From Gordonia heveisoli (GTDB lineage Bacteria > Actinomycetota > Actinomycetes > Mycobacteriales > Mycobacteriaceae), in NCBI RefSeq assembly GCF_030315745.1, contig NZ_JASXSH010000014.1:1-64000 (forward strand): a DNA stretch of 64,000 nt. The letters are read 5' to 3'. Below the pieces are notes generated by a model. It ran no database searches and was not told the origin of the DNA. It saw only the letters and a list, made by a program, of their open reading frames with translations. The position numbers were made by a program, and so were the translations under genes. How positions within the stretch are numbered: the first letter of the stretch is position 1; each line of letters opens with the position of its first letter. Positions 17,494 through 26,405 of this stretch are shown here, in pieces.

Positions 17494-19580
17494 TTGAGGC
17501 TCCCCCACGAGTACAGGTTGCCATCGCTGATCGCCAGCGAGTACATGCCGTCGACCGCAATATCGGTGACACGACCGAGACCGGGCACGCGCGTGGGGAT
17601 GGCGAGGTAGCCGTTCGACTTACCGTTACCCGCTTTTCCGCCGCTCTGATCCCCCCAGCAGTACGCCGCCCCGCCCGCGATCGCGCAGCGGTGGTTGTAT
17701 CCGGTCGAAACCATTGTCGCGCCGTCGATTCCCTTGATCCACAACGGCCTGGCCGAATCCTGATCGCCCGCGACGGCCGAACCCCAGCAGTAGACCCGCC
17801 CGGTCGCGACGGCACACGAGTTCATGATGTTGGAACTGATCGCGGTAACACCGCTGATGCCGACAACCGGCTGCAGCCCGCTGTCCGGCCCGGTGTCACC
17901 AACGCCCCGATCGGCTCGACTCACCGAACCCCAGCAGTACGCCGTCCCCTGCGCGACCGCGCACGTAACTCGTCCGCCGGCGCTGACTGCGATTGGCCTG
18001 TCGAGTGTCGTCTTGACGGGCAGTCCGTCAGCGCCATTGCCTTGTTGATAGATGTCCTGACCGAGTAGATCGCTATCTGCGTCGCGGCCCCAGCAATAGA
18101 CATCATTACCGGCGACCGCACACACATGTTGTTCGTATGCGGCGATGGCCGTGGCATCTACGATGCCGGCCACCAGAACCGGGGTGTAGGTGTCCGTCTG
18201 ACCCGCTGCCCCGCCGAGGCTTCCACCCTTTCCCCAGCAGTAGGGTTTGCCGCCGCTGATCGCGCACACCGCGGAACGACCGACCGCCACGTTGGTGACG
18301 TTGTCAAGTCCCAGTACACGGACCGGTACGGAACTATTGACGGTGGTTCCGTTTCCGAGTAGACCAGCCGAGTTGTCGCCCCAGCAGTACAGGACACCGG
18401 ACGTAATCGCACAGGCGACATCAAATTTCGAGGATACCTGCTGCCAGCTGCCTGGCGCCACGCCCGCCGGATTCGGAATCTGTGTGGGCCCGGGCTCGGA
18501 CGTCTCGGCTGCCTGCGTCCCACTCGAGTCGTCCGACGAGGAGCCGGACACCGCGATGATCGTGCCGACCACGGCAAGCAGTACCACCGCGGCCACGGCC
18601 AACAGGATCAGGGTTCGCCGACGGGCCGCCGAGTCGGGAGCCGACGACTGTACCGTGACGGCGGCTGCATCGACGCTGGGCTGCACCGGCTGGGGTTGTA
18701 CTTGCGATTGAGGTTGTGGCGCAGGGGCGCCCCAGGCTACCGGCGGCGCGGGCGCCACGGCGGGCGCCGGGCTTCCGATCAGTTGCCGGGCGAAGGCAAT
18801 CGCGAAGTCGGCACAACGGGGAAAGCGCGCGTCCGGGTCCTTGTTCAAGGCTTGCCGAATGACTGCGTCCACCGGAGCGGACTGCGTCGGCGAGACACCG
18901 ATATGGGCAGGCTGCTGGGTCATGATTGCGGCGACGAGGTCGACGGCCGTCGGTGCAGCGAACGGGGGATTCCCGGTCAGCAGGAGGTAGGCGGTTGCCG
19001 CAAGTCCGTATTGATCGGAGGACGGCAGAACAGGTTGTCCGCGAAGGACTTCCGGTGGAGTGAAGGTGATCGATGTGGGTGAGTCGAGTGCCGCCGACGC
19101 CGCCACCGGTGCGACCACGAAGTTCTGCAAAACCACCCGGTCGAGGAGGCCGTCGGGCGTACGGGTGACGACGATCGACGCCGGGGTGACCGCACCGTGG
19201 ACGACGCCACTACGGTGGACATACTCCAAGGCATCGCCGATCCGGCCGACGATCACACTCACCTCGTCGGCGCTCAACGACTGCCGCGTGTCGAGTCCGG
19301 ATCCATCGACGTACTCCGACGTCATCCATGAGAGCTGCTCAGTCGGCGCCGTCGGACTGGGCCCGCTGCCGTAGGCGAACACCTCTGCGACACCGGGATG
19401 GCGCAGCCCGGAAAGGACCTGTGCCGCAGTTCCGAAATCCGGTCTCGTGCTGTGGAAGGTCCGCAAGACCTCCCGACGGCCTTCTGATGGGTTCTCAACC
19501 AGATATGCCGCATCATGTCCATCAGAGCCAATGTGGCTGACAACCACATATCCAGCAAAGACCGACCCCTGCTCCAACAT
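17490..19580 (-). CDS. Pseudokinase-TM-RCC1 propeller membrane protein
   Basis: Start is placed at ATG 19580, five bases after GAGGAG. Residues about 5-265 form a complete Ser/Thr kinase-like domain (GYVVVSHIG at the glycine loop, TPPEVLRG and DQYGLAATAYLLLTGNPPF in the C-lobe). The catalytic loop at 128-136 reads HGAVTPASI instead of HRDxKxxN, and the DFG position reads QNFVV, so it should not phosphorylate. A Pro/Gln linker, a membrane helix (about 322-343) and seven RCC1-type blades (about 375-696) follow, most with a paired Cys (such as CAISGGKPYCWG). The last blade has lost both cysteines together (SLAISDGNLYSWG). It resembles PknB-type receptor layout with the PASTA domains replaced by a propeller. 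Paralogous to the protein at 3568-5262. Confidence 0.75.
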   Translation of the reverse strand: MLEQGSVFAGYVVVSHIGSDGHDAAYLVENPSEGRREVLRTFHSTRPDFGTAAQVLSGLRHPGVAEVFAYGSGPSPTAPTEQLSWMTSEYVDGSGLDTRQSLSADEVSVIVGRIGDALEYVHRSGVVHGAVTPASIVVTRTPDGLLDRVVLQNFVVAPVAASAALDSPTSITFTPPEVLRGQPVLPSSDQYGLAATAYLLLTGNPPFAAPTAVDLVAAIMTQQPAHIGVSPTQSAPVDAVIRQALNKDPDARFPRCADFAIAFARQLIGSPAPAVAPAPPVAWGAPAPQPQSQVQPQPVQPSVDAAAVTVQSSAPDSAARRRTLILLAVAAVVLLAVVGTIIAVSGSSSDDSSGTQAAETSEPGPTQIPNPAGVAPGSWQQVSSKFDVACAITSGVLYCWGDNSAGLLGNGTTVNSSVPVRVLGLDNVTNVAVGRSAVCAISGGKPYCWGKGGSLGGAAGQTDTYTPVLVAGIVDATAIAAYEQHVCAVAGNDVYCWGRDADSDLLGQDIYQQGNGADGLPVKTTLDRPIAVSAGGRVTCAVAQGTAYCWGSVSRADRGVGDTGPDSGLQPVVGISGVTAISSNIMNSCAVATGRVYCWGSAVAGDQDSARPLWIKGIDGATMVSTGYNHRCAIAGGAAYCWGDQSGGKAGNGKSNGYLAIPTRVPGLGRVTDIAVDGMYSLAISDGNLYSWGSLN

Positions 19581-19629
19581 CACCACTCCTCGTCATGCCG
19601 CCAGCTGGCGGCCATACCCCAAGCACGGC

Positions 19630-20352
19630 TCAGCGGCGCTGCTCGTAGACCTTCTTGACAGCGGCAATGTAGGTGTCGAAAGCACCAGCAGTCCGCTCTG
19701 GCGTCGCCGACACCACCTGCTTCGCGGAATCGTTGACGATGAAGTCGCCGTATTTGCGCACTCGCTTGAGTCCGAAAGTCTGCGAGTCCGGTTCGGCACG
19801 CCAATCAATCGCTGGACCTGCCAGGAACCCGATAGGCAAGATTGCGCGCTCCCCGGTCGACATCACGGTGGCCAACTCCCGAGCCTTCGCCTGTTCGTCC
19901 GCATTGGCTGTGGCAGCAGCGAAACGCCACTCAAGCGGCGGCGTACAAGGCTGAACATCGAGGATCTTCGCCATCGCCTGCCCAATATCGCCGGTCCGCA
20001 CCGCACGCAAGGTGACCTCACCCCCGATGTCGTCCGCCGCACTCGGCGATTGAATAGCTATGCACGCGATCTCGCCGCGAACTCCGATATGGCCGCGAAA
20101 TCGGTCAGAGGGCCACCAGCCGAACATCTCTACTCGAACTTCAGGATTCGTCAGTGCCTCAATGGCTGGCGCATACCACTCGTCAAGCGTCTTGACCGCT
20201 TCCTCCATCGCTTCCAGCCGCTCACGGTTGTACTCACCAATGGTGGCTGATGTCGGCCGGACCTGGAACGGGTACGGCAGATTCTCGTAGTCGAACTCCG
20301 TCCACAGCTCTTTGAATGCGACTGGGCGCATGCGCCACGTTGCCGACACCAT
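19630..20352 (-). CDS. ESX secretion-associated protein EspG
   Basis: The 240-residue protein opens with VAFKELWTEFDYENLPYPFQV, matching the LW-x-x-LPYPL entry seen in EspG proteins, and keeps the alternating strand/helix layout (EVRVEMFGWW, EVTLRAVRTGDIGQAMAKIL) and usual length of about 240-300. EspG proteins are cytosolic chaperones that bind the tip of PPE proteins and deliver PE-PPE pairs to the ESX machine. The start overlaps the stop of the 505-residue PPE-like gene (TGATG), so its client is probably that protein. A second EspG is encoded at 32171-32974, and the two are clearly diverged. Confidence 0.75.
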   Translation of the reverse strand: MVSATWRMRPVAFKELWTEFDYENLPYPFQVRPTSATIGEYNRERLEAMEEAVKTLDEWYAPAIEALTNPEVRVEMFGWWPSDRFRGHIGVRGEIACIAIQSPSAADDIGGEVTLRAVRTGDIGQAMAKILDVQPCTPPLEWRFAAATANADEQAKARELATVMSTGERAILPIGFLAGPAIDWRAEPDSQTFGLKRVRKYGDFIVNDSAKQVVSATPERTAGAFDTYIAAVKKVYEQRR

Positions 20353-21869
20353 CAGGTGCGCGTCCCGTCAGAACCGGCACTCGATGGCTGGTCCTCGACA
20401 ACCGGCTCTGAAACACCAGGCGAAGTCTCAACACCGAGGATCGCTTCACCGTTCACTCGGGTGCGGAGCGCTTTGAGTCCCTTGTGGACCTTGTCTCCGC
20501 CACCAGCCCCGTGGCCACCTCCCGGCGCGCCACCCCCGGCACCACCACCAGCTGCCGGACTGATGCTCGCAGCCGGGCGGACCGTGGATGCGGCCGTCTT
20601 CTGCTGCTCCTGCGAGCCAGACGTACCTGCACGCTGAGTAAGCCTCTCGGCTCCACCCGCTGCGCCAACTCCGCCTCCGACTCCACCGCTACCACCACCA
20701 CGGCCTCCACCCGAACCGCCTCCGCCTCCGCCGCCAGGTCGCACGGTATGCGCCGCTGCCGGATTGATCCCCAGCAATCCGCCCGGCTTCTTCAGACCGT
20801 CGACACCCTTCTTCAGCGCCGCCTGTTGCGCGAGCTGCTGCGCGGTTTGCTGCGCTTGTGACAGTGCTTGCGAAGCCTGACCGCCGAGCGAATTCAGTGC
20901 CTCCCCCAGCGTGCTGGCGACCTGCTTGAATGGATCCTCGGTCGATGATGGCGTCGTGGTCGTCGGCTTTGTCGGTGTCACCAACTTCTTCAGGTCCTCG
21001 AGACTGGGCGTCTTCACCGGCGAGCCACCACCGCCGCCGCCACCGCCACCGCCGCCACCGCCGCCAGGACCAGTGTTCCCACCAGGGCCGCCTGCACCGG
21101 GCGAGGGAGTCGGCACAGTAACCGACGGAGTCGCTGCCAGCGAGGGCAGGTTGAGCACCGAATTGGCTATCGCCTTGGAGTAGCCGTCCTCCATGATTTG
21201 GCGCGCCTCTTCCGCCGCTTTCCAAGCGGCGCTCAAGCGTTCTTTGAATGTCTCAAATCCACGGGCCTCGTGGCCCCACTTATGACCCGTAATATAGCCA
21301 TTAAAGTGCCAGTATTCGCTACCCTCATAATAAGTCGGCTCTTTCCCGAACATCTCTTCGAGATCGGCGATTCGCCAGTCGTTCAAGTCTTCGCGATCAA
21401 AGTCCGCCCGCGGCTCATCATTAGGAAAAGTCGAAACGACTTCGTCGAGCGCGTCAGCGAGCGCGGTAACCCTATCGTGCATCACCTTGGTGTACTTGTC
21501 GATTGACTCATACATCTGCTTGGTCAATGACTCGACTGCCGCCCCCGCGGTCGGCCCCGCTTTCCCCTGCCAGTGGGTGGCGACGACGTCCTTAATCTTC
21601 GTCTTATACGAAACGAGATTCCTGGTCCAGTCGTCATGCAAATCGCCCCATCCCTTGGCGACCTGCCGGACACCATCCGGACGGATCGTGTCCTTCATCT
21701 TCTTCATATCGTGGTACGACCGCGAATGCCAGTTCTCTTTTTGATCAGCATTAGCTGTCGCAGAAGTACCGGTCTGGCCGATCGCCGTATCGTACATGGC
21801 GCGCACCTTCTGAGTCAGAGATTCCCTGACCGCTGGAGCAGACGGCTTGTCGACCTTGTGATCGCCCAT
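20352..21869 (-). CDS. Large PPE-like / WXG-type ESX substrate with Gly-rich region
   Basis: The 505-residue protein has a helical N-terminal region (1-230) with THWQGKAGPTAGAAVESL near residues 97-115, a WxG turn between two long helices, as in PPE and other type VII substrates. It then has a Pro/Gly segment including a run of 14 glycines (about 270-283), a Gln/Ala helical stretch (about 325-350), and a Gly/Ala-rich tail. No Sec signal is present. It sits between a 109-residue protein upstream (3-base gap) and EspG downstream (overlap), the order PE-like, PPE-like, EspG. The inference is that it is exported together with the 109-residue partner. It is not a standard PPE: the PPE motif itself is absent. 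Confidence 0.6.
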   Translation of the reverse strand: MGDHKVDKPSAPAVRESLTQKVRAMYDTAIGQTGTSATANADQKENWHSRSYHDMKKMKDTIRPDGVRQVAKGWGDLHDDWTRNLVSYKTKIKDVVATHWQGKAGPTAGAAVESLTKQMYESIDKYTKVMHDRVTALADALDEVVSTFPNDEPRADFDREDLNDWRIADLEEMFGKEPTYYEGSEYWHFNGYITGHKWGHEARGFETFKERLSAAWKAAEEARQIMEDGYSKAIANSVLNLPSLAATPSVTVPTPSPGAGGPGGNTGPGGGGGGGGGGGGGGSPVKTPSLEDLKKLVTPTKPTTTTPSSTEDPFKQVASTLGEALNSLGGQASQALSQAQQTAQQLAQQAALKKGVDGLKKPGGLLGINPAAAHTVRPGGGGGGGSGGGRGGGSGGVGGGVGAAGGAERLTQRAGTSGSQEQQKTAASTVRPAASISPAAGGGAGGGAPGGGHGAGGGDKVHKGLKALRTRVNGEAILGVETSPGVSEPVVEDQPSSAGSDGTRT

Positions 21870-21872
21870 CGG

Positions 21873-22202
21873 CTAACGTCGACCATTCCGATCGGCGGCG
21901 TTGGTGCGCTTGATCGCGTTGTCCATCATCAATTGGACATTTCGCACCCGCGCCAACTGCTCACCGAGCGCGGTATCGACAGGTTGCTTCTTAGCATTGA
22001 AGGTGTCCTTGGCGAATTTCCCGTCTTTGATGTCACCCAGTGAGTCGGTAAATTCAAGCGTTCGGCCCGCAGTTCCCTTTTCCATGAACTGGGTGATCGC
22101 GGTCGCCGAATCCTGAACGCGTTGCGCAACGACGTCGCTCAAGAAGAGCTTGAGACCTTCGTCGCTCCGTAGATCTTCGAAATTAAAGTTGCCGTCGCCC
22201 AT
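21873..22202 (-). CDS. Small helical ESX-associated protein, likely partner of the 505-residue substrate
   Basis: This 109-residue protein is charged and mostly helical (GLKLFLSDVVAQRVQDSA; LGEQLARVRNVQLMMDNA), with a central turn but no WxG and no tyrosine at all, so the YxxxD/E export motif is missing. Its size and place directly before a PPE-like gene and EspG, and directly after eccC, are those of a PE or WXG100 partner. GAGGGAC lies just before the ATG at 22202. I do not recognise a named family. Confidence 0.5.
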   Translation of the reverse strand: MGDGNFNFEDLRSDEGLKLFLSDVVAQRVQDSATAITQFMEKGTAGRTLEFTDSLGDIKDGKFAKDTFNAKKQPVDTALGEQLARVRNVQLMMDNAIKRTNAADRNGRR

Positions 22203-22241
22203 CGAGGTCCCTCCCGTACATGCCGTCTCGTGACTGCAAGC

Positions 22242-25200
22242 TCACATCATCAACTGGATCATCCCGGAGGCTTGCGTCCGCGAGATGAACATTCCCCGTC
22301 CCGGCGGCATCGGATGCGGCCGGAAGTTCCCCAAGAGCACACCTTCGTCTTTTGTACCACCCATGATCAGGCCGTTGCACGACAAGTCCTTCAGTCGACC
22401 CACAAAGGGGTCGTACAGCGCGCGCCCGGCGCCGCCGACGCGGCGGGTCACCACCACCCGAAGTCCGATGTCGCGGGCTTGTGCGAGATAGGGCACCAGT
22501 GGCGACAGCGGGTTGGAGTGCGAGGTGGCGACCAGGTCGTAGTCATCGATCAGCAGGTAGATGTCGGGGCCGCTCCACCACGACCGCTCCTGCAACTGCT
22601 GCTGGGTGACGTCGTCGGGGGGAAGCCGCAGTTTGAGCAGCCCGGCCAGGTTGTTCATCAGCTTGGTCGCCGAATCCTCCGACGTCGCGTAGCCCCCGAG
22701 GTGGTCGCCCTCGATCGCCCCCAGCAAACCGCGGCGGTAGTCGACCATGATCACCTTCGCCTGATCGGGGGTCGCGTTGCGGACCACCCCCTGGGCGATG
22801 TTGCGCAGCAACGTCGTCTTGCCCGACTCGGCCTCGGCGAACACCACCAGGTGTCCCTGTGCGTCGAAGTCGACGACCACTGGCGCCAGCGCGGCCTCGT
22901 CGATACCGATCGCGATCCGCGACTTCGACACCGAACCCTCGCGATGGGCGACGGCAAGCACCTCGGCCTGATCGAGCTGAGCGGGCAGCATCCTGACCTG
23001 CGGCGCCCGCCGCGGACCATAGAACTCACCTACCTGATTGACCATGGCCTGCACGCCCGCGGGCAAAGTCTCGACAGAGGTGTCGGAGTCGATACGAGGC
23101 AGACCGAGCAACAGGTGGAGCCGCTCCCGGCCGATACCGCGGCCCGGGCGATTCTCCGGGATCAGTGCCTGCACCTTGCGGTCGATGTCGGAGTCCGAGG
23201 GATCGCCCAGCTTCAGTTCCAGACGGGTGCCGAGCATGTCCTTCACATTCGGCCGGATCTCCATCCAGCGCGACGCCGACACCGCCAGGTGCACACCGTA
23301 GGACAGACCCTGCAGCGCGATGTCGATGAGTTTGGGTTCCAGCGGCTCGAAATCGCTGCGGATCGACGCCCAGCCGTCGATCACCAACACCACATCGCCG
23401 TGCAGATCCTGGCTGAGCGGGTCGGCCGCGCGTTCGGCAGGCGGTAGTGCCGCCAGACGCGCCTTACGCTGCCGGAAATCGCGCATCGACTCGATACCCA
23501 GCTCGCGGAAGCGTTCCTCACGCTCACGCAGCACCGTGGACACCTCGGCGACGGTCCGGTTCACCTTGTCGGTGTCCATACGACCGGCCACCCCGCCGAC
23601 ATGCGGCAGGTTCTGCAGACCGACCAGCGTGCCGCCACCGAAGTCGAGGCAGTAGAACTGCAGCTGCTCGGGCGTGTGGGTCATCGCCCCCGACACGACC
23701 ATGGTGCGCAGCGCATTCGACTTACCCGACTGCGGACCGCCGACGATGGCCACGTTGCCCGCCGCACCGAACAGATCGATGGCCAGCACGTCGCGACGCT
23801 GATCGTAGGGTCGGTCCAGGATGCCCATCGGCATCCACAACGCACCGTTGATGTTGGCGGGGTCGCGCCAGTCCGGCGCGGGCAGCAGGTCGTTGACCGC
23901 GGGGCTGTCCTCCAGCGGCGGCAACCACACCTCGTGGGCCGGACGACCGTGCCCCTTCAGTCGGCCGACCACGACGTCGAGCAACGACGGCTTGTTGCCC
24001 GACTCGGCCGCCTTGAGTTCCGACTCGTAGCGGCGTAGCTCCGCCTGCTCCTCCGGGGTGAGCGTCGAATCGGTCAGATCCTTCTGCGGCTTGTCGACGT
24101 GCGCGACGGTGAACAGCTTCGGGGCCAACGCGCCGAGCACCGAATGCCGGGTGCCGCCCAACTGCGCGCGCGGCTTCACATACGGACCCGACACATAGGA
24201 CGCGTTGAAGCGCTTGGGTTCGTCGGCGTCGGACTTCAGGAAAGCCGAACCGGGCACCGACGGCAGGTGGTAGGCGTCGGGCACTCCGAGTACCTGCCGG
24301 GACTCGCCCGCCGAGAACGTCTTCAGACCGATCCGGTAGGACAGGTGCGAATCCAGGCCGCGGAGTTTGCCCTCCTCCAGGCGCTGCGAGGCGAGCAGCA
24401 GATGCATGTGCAGCGAGCGGCCCAGGCGGCCGATCATCACGAACAGTTCGGCGAAGTCGGGTTTCTGCGACAACAGTTCGGAGAACTCGTCGACCACGAT
24501 GAACAGAGCCGGCAGCGGGTCGAGAGCCGCACCGTTGGCGCGCGCCCGCTCATAGTCGCCGACGTTGGCGAAGTTGCCCGCCGAACGCAGCAACTCCTGG
24601 CGACGGTTCATCTCACCGGAGAGCGCGTCGCGCATACGGTCGACCATGGTGATCTCCTCTTCGAGGTTGGTGATCACCGCCGCCACATGCGGGGCCTCGT
24701 CCAGCCCGAGGAACGTCGCACCACCCTTGAAGTCCACCAGCACCAGGTTCAGCGCCTCCGGAGAATGGGAGGTGATCATCGACAGCACCAGAGTCCGCAG
24801 GAACTCCGACTTACCCGAACCGGTCGCACCGATACACAGGCCGTGCGGCCCCATACCGTTCTCGGCCGCCTCCTTGATGTCGAGCTCCATGAGCTGGCCA
24901 CCGGGCGTGATACCGATCGGCACCCGCAGACGCTCACGCGGGGACCGCGGCCGCCACACCTCCTCCGGCACGATCTCGGCGGCATCCTCGATCTTGAGCA
25001 TCGACATCAGACCAGGGTCGACGACCGCGCCGCGAGTCTCGGCTTCCAGGCTGACGATGTGCTGGGCGGCATTGGCCGGCCGATAACGTCCGATGCGGCG
25101 GGCCGCGGCCTCCGCCTCGGCGACGCTCAGCGCGTCCGGCTTGGCGAACTTCTCGATACCGGCCGCGCTGCGCACCGCGATCGAGTCCTCCTCGACGACC

Positions 25201-26294
25201 AGCTGCAACCCGCGACGGACCGCGAGTCCATCTTTGGGTGCATTGAGGTCGAGGACGGTCACCGAATCCAGACCGGCCTCGGTCACCAACCGTTCGTCAC
25301 CGGAGACATACCCGTCGTCGAGGATGACGATGAACTGCTTGACCCCCTGCGCCGGGGAGGCGTTGCGCGAGAACCGACCACGGTCGCTGAACTCGGAAGC
25401 GTGAACCGTCTCGAACTTCGACAGCGACGAGAACAGCATGCGCATCGGGCCGATGCCATCCAGGTGATCGGGGTTCTGCGCCTGCGGCAGCCACTTGAGC
25501 CACTGCCAGGCCTCCCCGTCGGGATTGGTGGTGATCACCGCGACCTGAATGTGTTCCGGTCCGTGAAACATGCACAGCTCCACCAGCATCGAGCGCACAA
25601 GCTGCCGGGTCAGCATCCGGTCACCCTCGACGTTGATCGCCGGGAACCGTCGCAAACTCACCGCAGTCGGCAGGGCGTGCACCACCGCATGAGTGCGCAC
25701 GAACCGTCGCAACGCCACCGTCGACACCGGTTCCAGATCCTCGGTGGGACCGGTCTCCGGCGCCAACAGCCGGGTCGCCAGACGCTGCGTCCCGACACCC
25801 ACCCGGACGTGACAGTAGTCGGCGTCGTCGGGCCGGCGTTCCCACATCCGGCGGCTTCCGGCCAGGTCGACGAGAATCCGGGGGTCGGGGTGCGCCCATT
25901 CCAGGGCCGCGCGCTGCTCCTCGCCGGTGGCGTCGACCTCCGACCGCAGGTTCGTCAGGTACCGGAAGTAGTCCTTGCGTTCCTCGTTGAGCTCCGAGGC
26001 CGCCTTGCCGCTCTTCTGACCGGCGCCACCCATGAACATGCCGACCATCGACATGATCATCATCATCGGGAACATCATCATCATCGGGTTCGACGCGATG
26101 CTGCGGCCACCGACGGTGAACATCAACGCGATCATCCCGATCACCGCCACCAACATCACCAGCGGCATCAACTTCATCAGGATGTTGCCGGGAATGACGC
26201 GCGGAACCTCCGGGGGTGCCTGCAGATCGACTTCGCCCCCCGGCGTCTTCGGCGCGGTGATCCGCGGCCGCCGCACAAATCCTTCTGTCCCCAC
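22242..26294 (-). CDS. eccC: ESX type VII secretion ATPase EccC
   Basis: EccC is the FtsK/SpoIIIE-type motor of the ESX membrane complex and recognises substrates. The 1350-residue protein has two membrane helices near residues 40-95 (rich in Met and Ile) and three nucleotide-binding domains. The first has a canonical Walker A GATGSGKS at about 483-490 with LVLVDFKGG and FIVVDEFSEL further on. The second has GGPQSGKSN at about 845-853, and the third has AEAESGKTT at about 1147-1155 with YLLIDDYDLV. All three lie on a single chain, as in ESX-2 to ESX-5, rather than split as in ESX-1. Start is GTG at 26294 after GAGGGG. It is divergent from eccD copy 1 with 111 bases between. Confidence 0.95.
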   Translation of the reverse strand: MGTEGFVRRPRITAPKTPGGEVDLQAPPEVPRVIPGNILMKLMPLVMLVAVIGMIALMFTVGGRSIASNPMMMMFPMMMIMSMVGMFMGGAGQKSGKAASELNEERKDYFRYLTNLRSEVDATGEEQRAALEWAHPDPRILVDLAGSRRMWERRPDDADYCHVRVGVGTQRLATRLLAPETGPTEDLEPVSTVALRRFVRTHAVVHALPTAVSLRRFPAINVEGDRMLTRQLVRSMLVELCMFHGPEHIQVAVITTNPDGEAWQWLKWLPQAQNPDHLDGIGPMRMLFSSLSKFETVHASEFSDRGRFSRNASPAQGVKQFIVILDDGYVSGDERLVTEAGLDSVTVLDLNAPKDGLAVRRGLQLVVEEDSIAVRSAAGIEKFAKPDALSVAEAEAAARRIGRYRPANAAQHIVSLEAETRGAVVDPGLMSMLKIEDAAEIVPEEVWRPRSPRERLRVPIGITPGGQLMELDIKEAAENGMGPHGLCIGATGSGKSEFLRTLVLSMITSHSPEALNLVLVDFKGGATFLGLDEAPHVAAVITNLEEEITMVDRMRDALSGEMNRRQELLRSAGNFANVGDYERARANGAALDPLPALFIVVDEFSELLSQKPDFAELFVMIGRLGRSLHMHLLLASQRLEEGKLRGLDSHLSYRIGLKTFSAGESRQVLGVPDAYHLPSVPGSAFLKSDADEPKRFNASYVSGPYVKPRAQLGGTRHSVLGALAPKLFTVAHVDKPQKDLTDSTLTPEEQAELRRYESELKAAESGNKPSLLDVVVGRLKGHGRPAHEVWLPPLEDSPAVNDLLPAPDWRDPANINGALWMPMGILDRPYDQRRDVLAIDLFGAAGNVAIVGGPQSGKSNALRTMVVSGAMTHTPEQLQFYCLDFGGGTLVGLQNLPHVGGVAGRMDTDKVNRTVAEVSTVLREREERFRELGIESMRDFRQRKARLAALPPAERAADPLSQDLHGDVVLVIDGWASIRSDFEPLEPKLIDIALQGLSYGVHLAVSASRWMEIRPNVKDMLGTRLELKLGDPSDSDIDRKVQALIPENRPGRGIGRERLHLLLGLPRIDSDTSVETLPAGVQAMVNQVGEFYGPRRAPQVRMLPAQLDQAEVLAVAHREGSVSKSRIAIGIDEAALAPVVVDFDAQGHLVVFAEAESGKTTLLRNIAQGVVRNATPDQAKVIMVDYRRGLLGAIEGDHLGGYATSEDSATKLMNNLAGLLKLRLPPDDVTQQQLQERSWWSGPDIYLLIDDYDLVATSHSNPLSPLVPYLAQARDIGLRVVVTRRVGGAGRALYDPFVGRLKDLSCNGLIMGGTKDEGVLLGNFRPHPMPPGRGMFISRTQASGMIQLMM

Positions 26295-26353
26295 GACCCC
26301 TCGCTGACCCGGTGTCCCCCTGTTGGATTAACCGGACTTCTCCCTTGGCTAAC

Positions 26354-26365
26354 CTAGGACCCTAG
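26354..26365. repeat. Short inverted repeat between eccC and eccD
   Basis: CTAGG and CCTAG are separated by two bases in the 111-base divergent region, 40 bases before the eccD start. The position suits an operator or promoter element for both genes, but no regulator match is known to me. Confidence 0.25.
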
Positions 26366-26405
26366 CCGAGCCCGGCGAACCAAGCAGGAAGGACCTGTCG
26401 TCCAG

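Noticed and set aside
24099..26357. Plus-strand frame of 752 residues opposite eccC
   Set aside because: Arg/His-rich shadow of a gene with three intact ATPase motifs.
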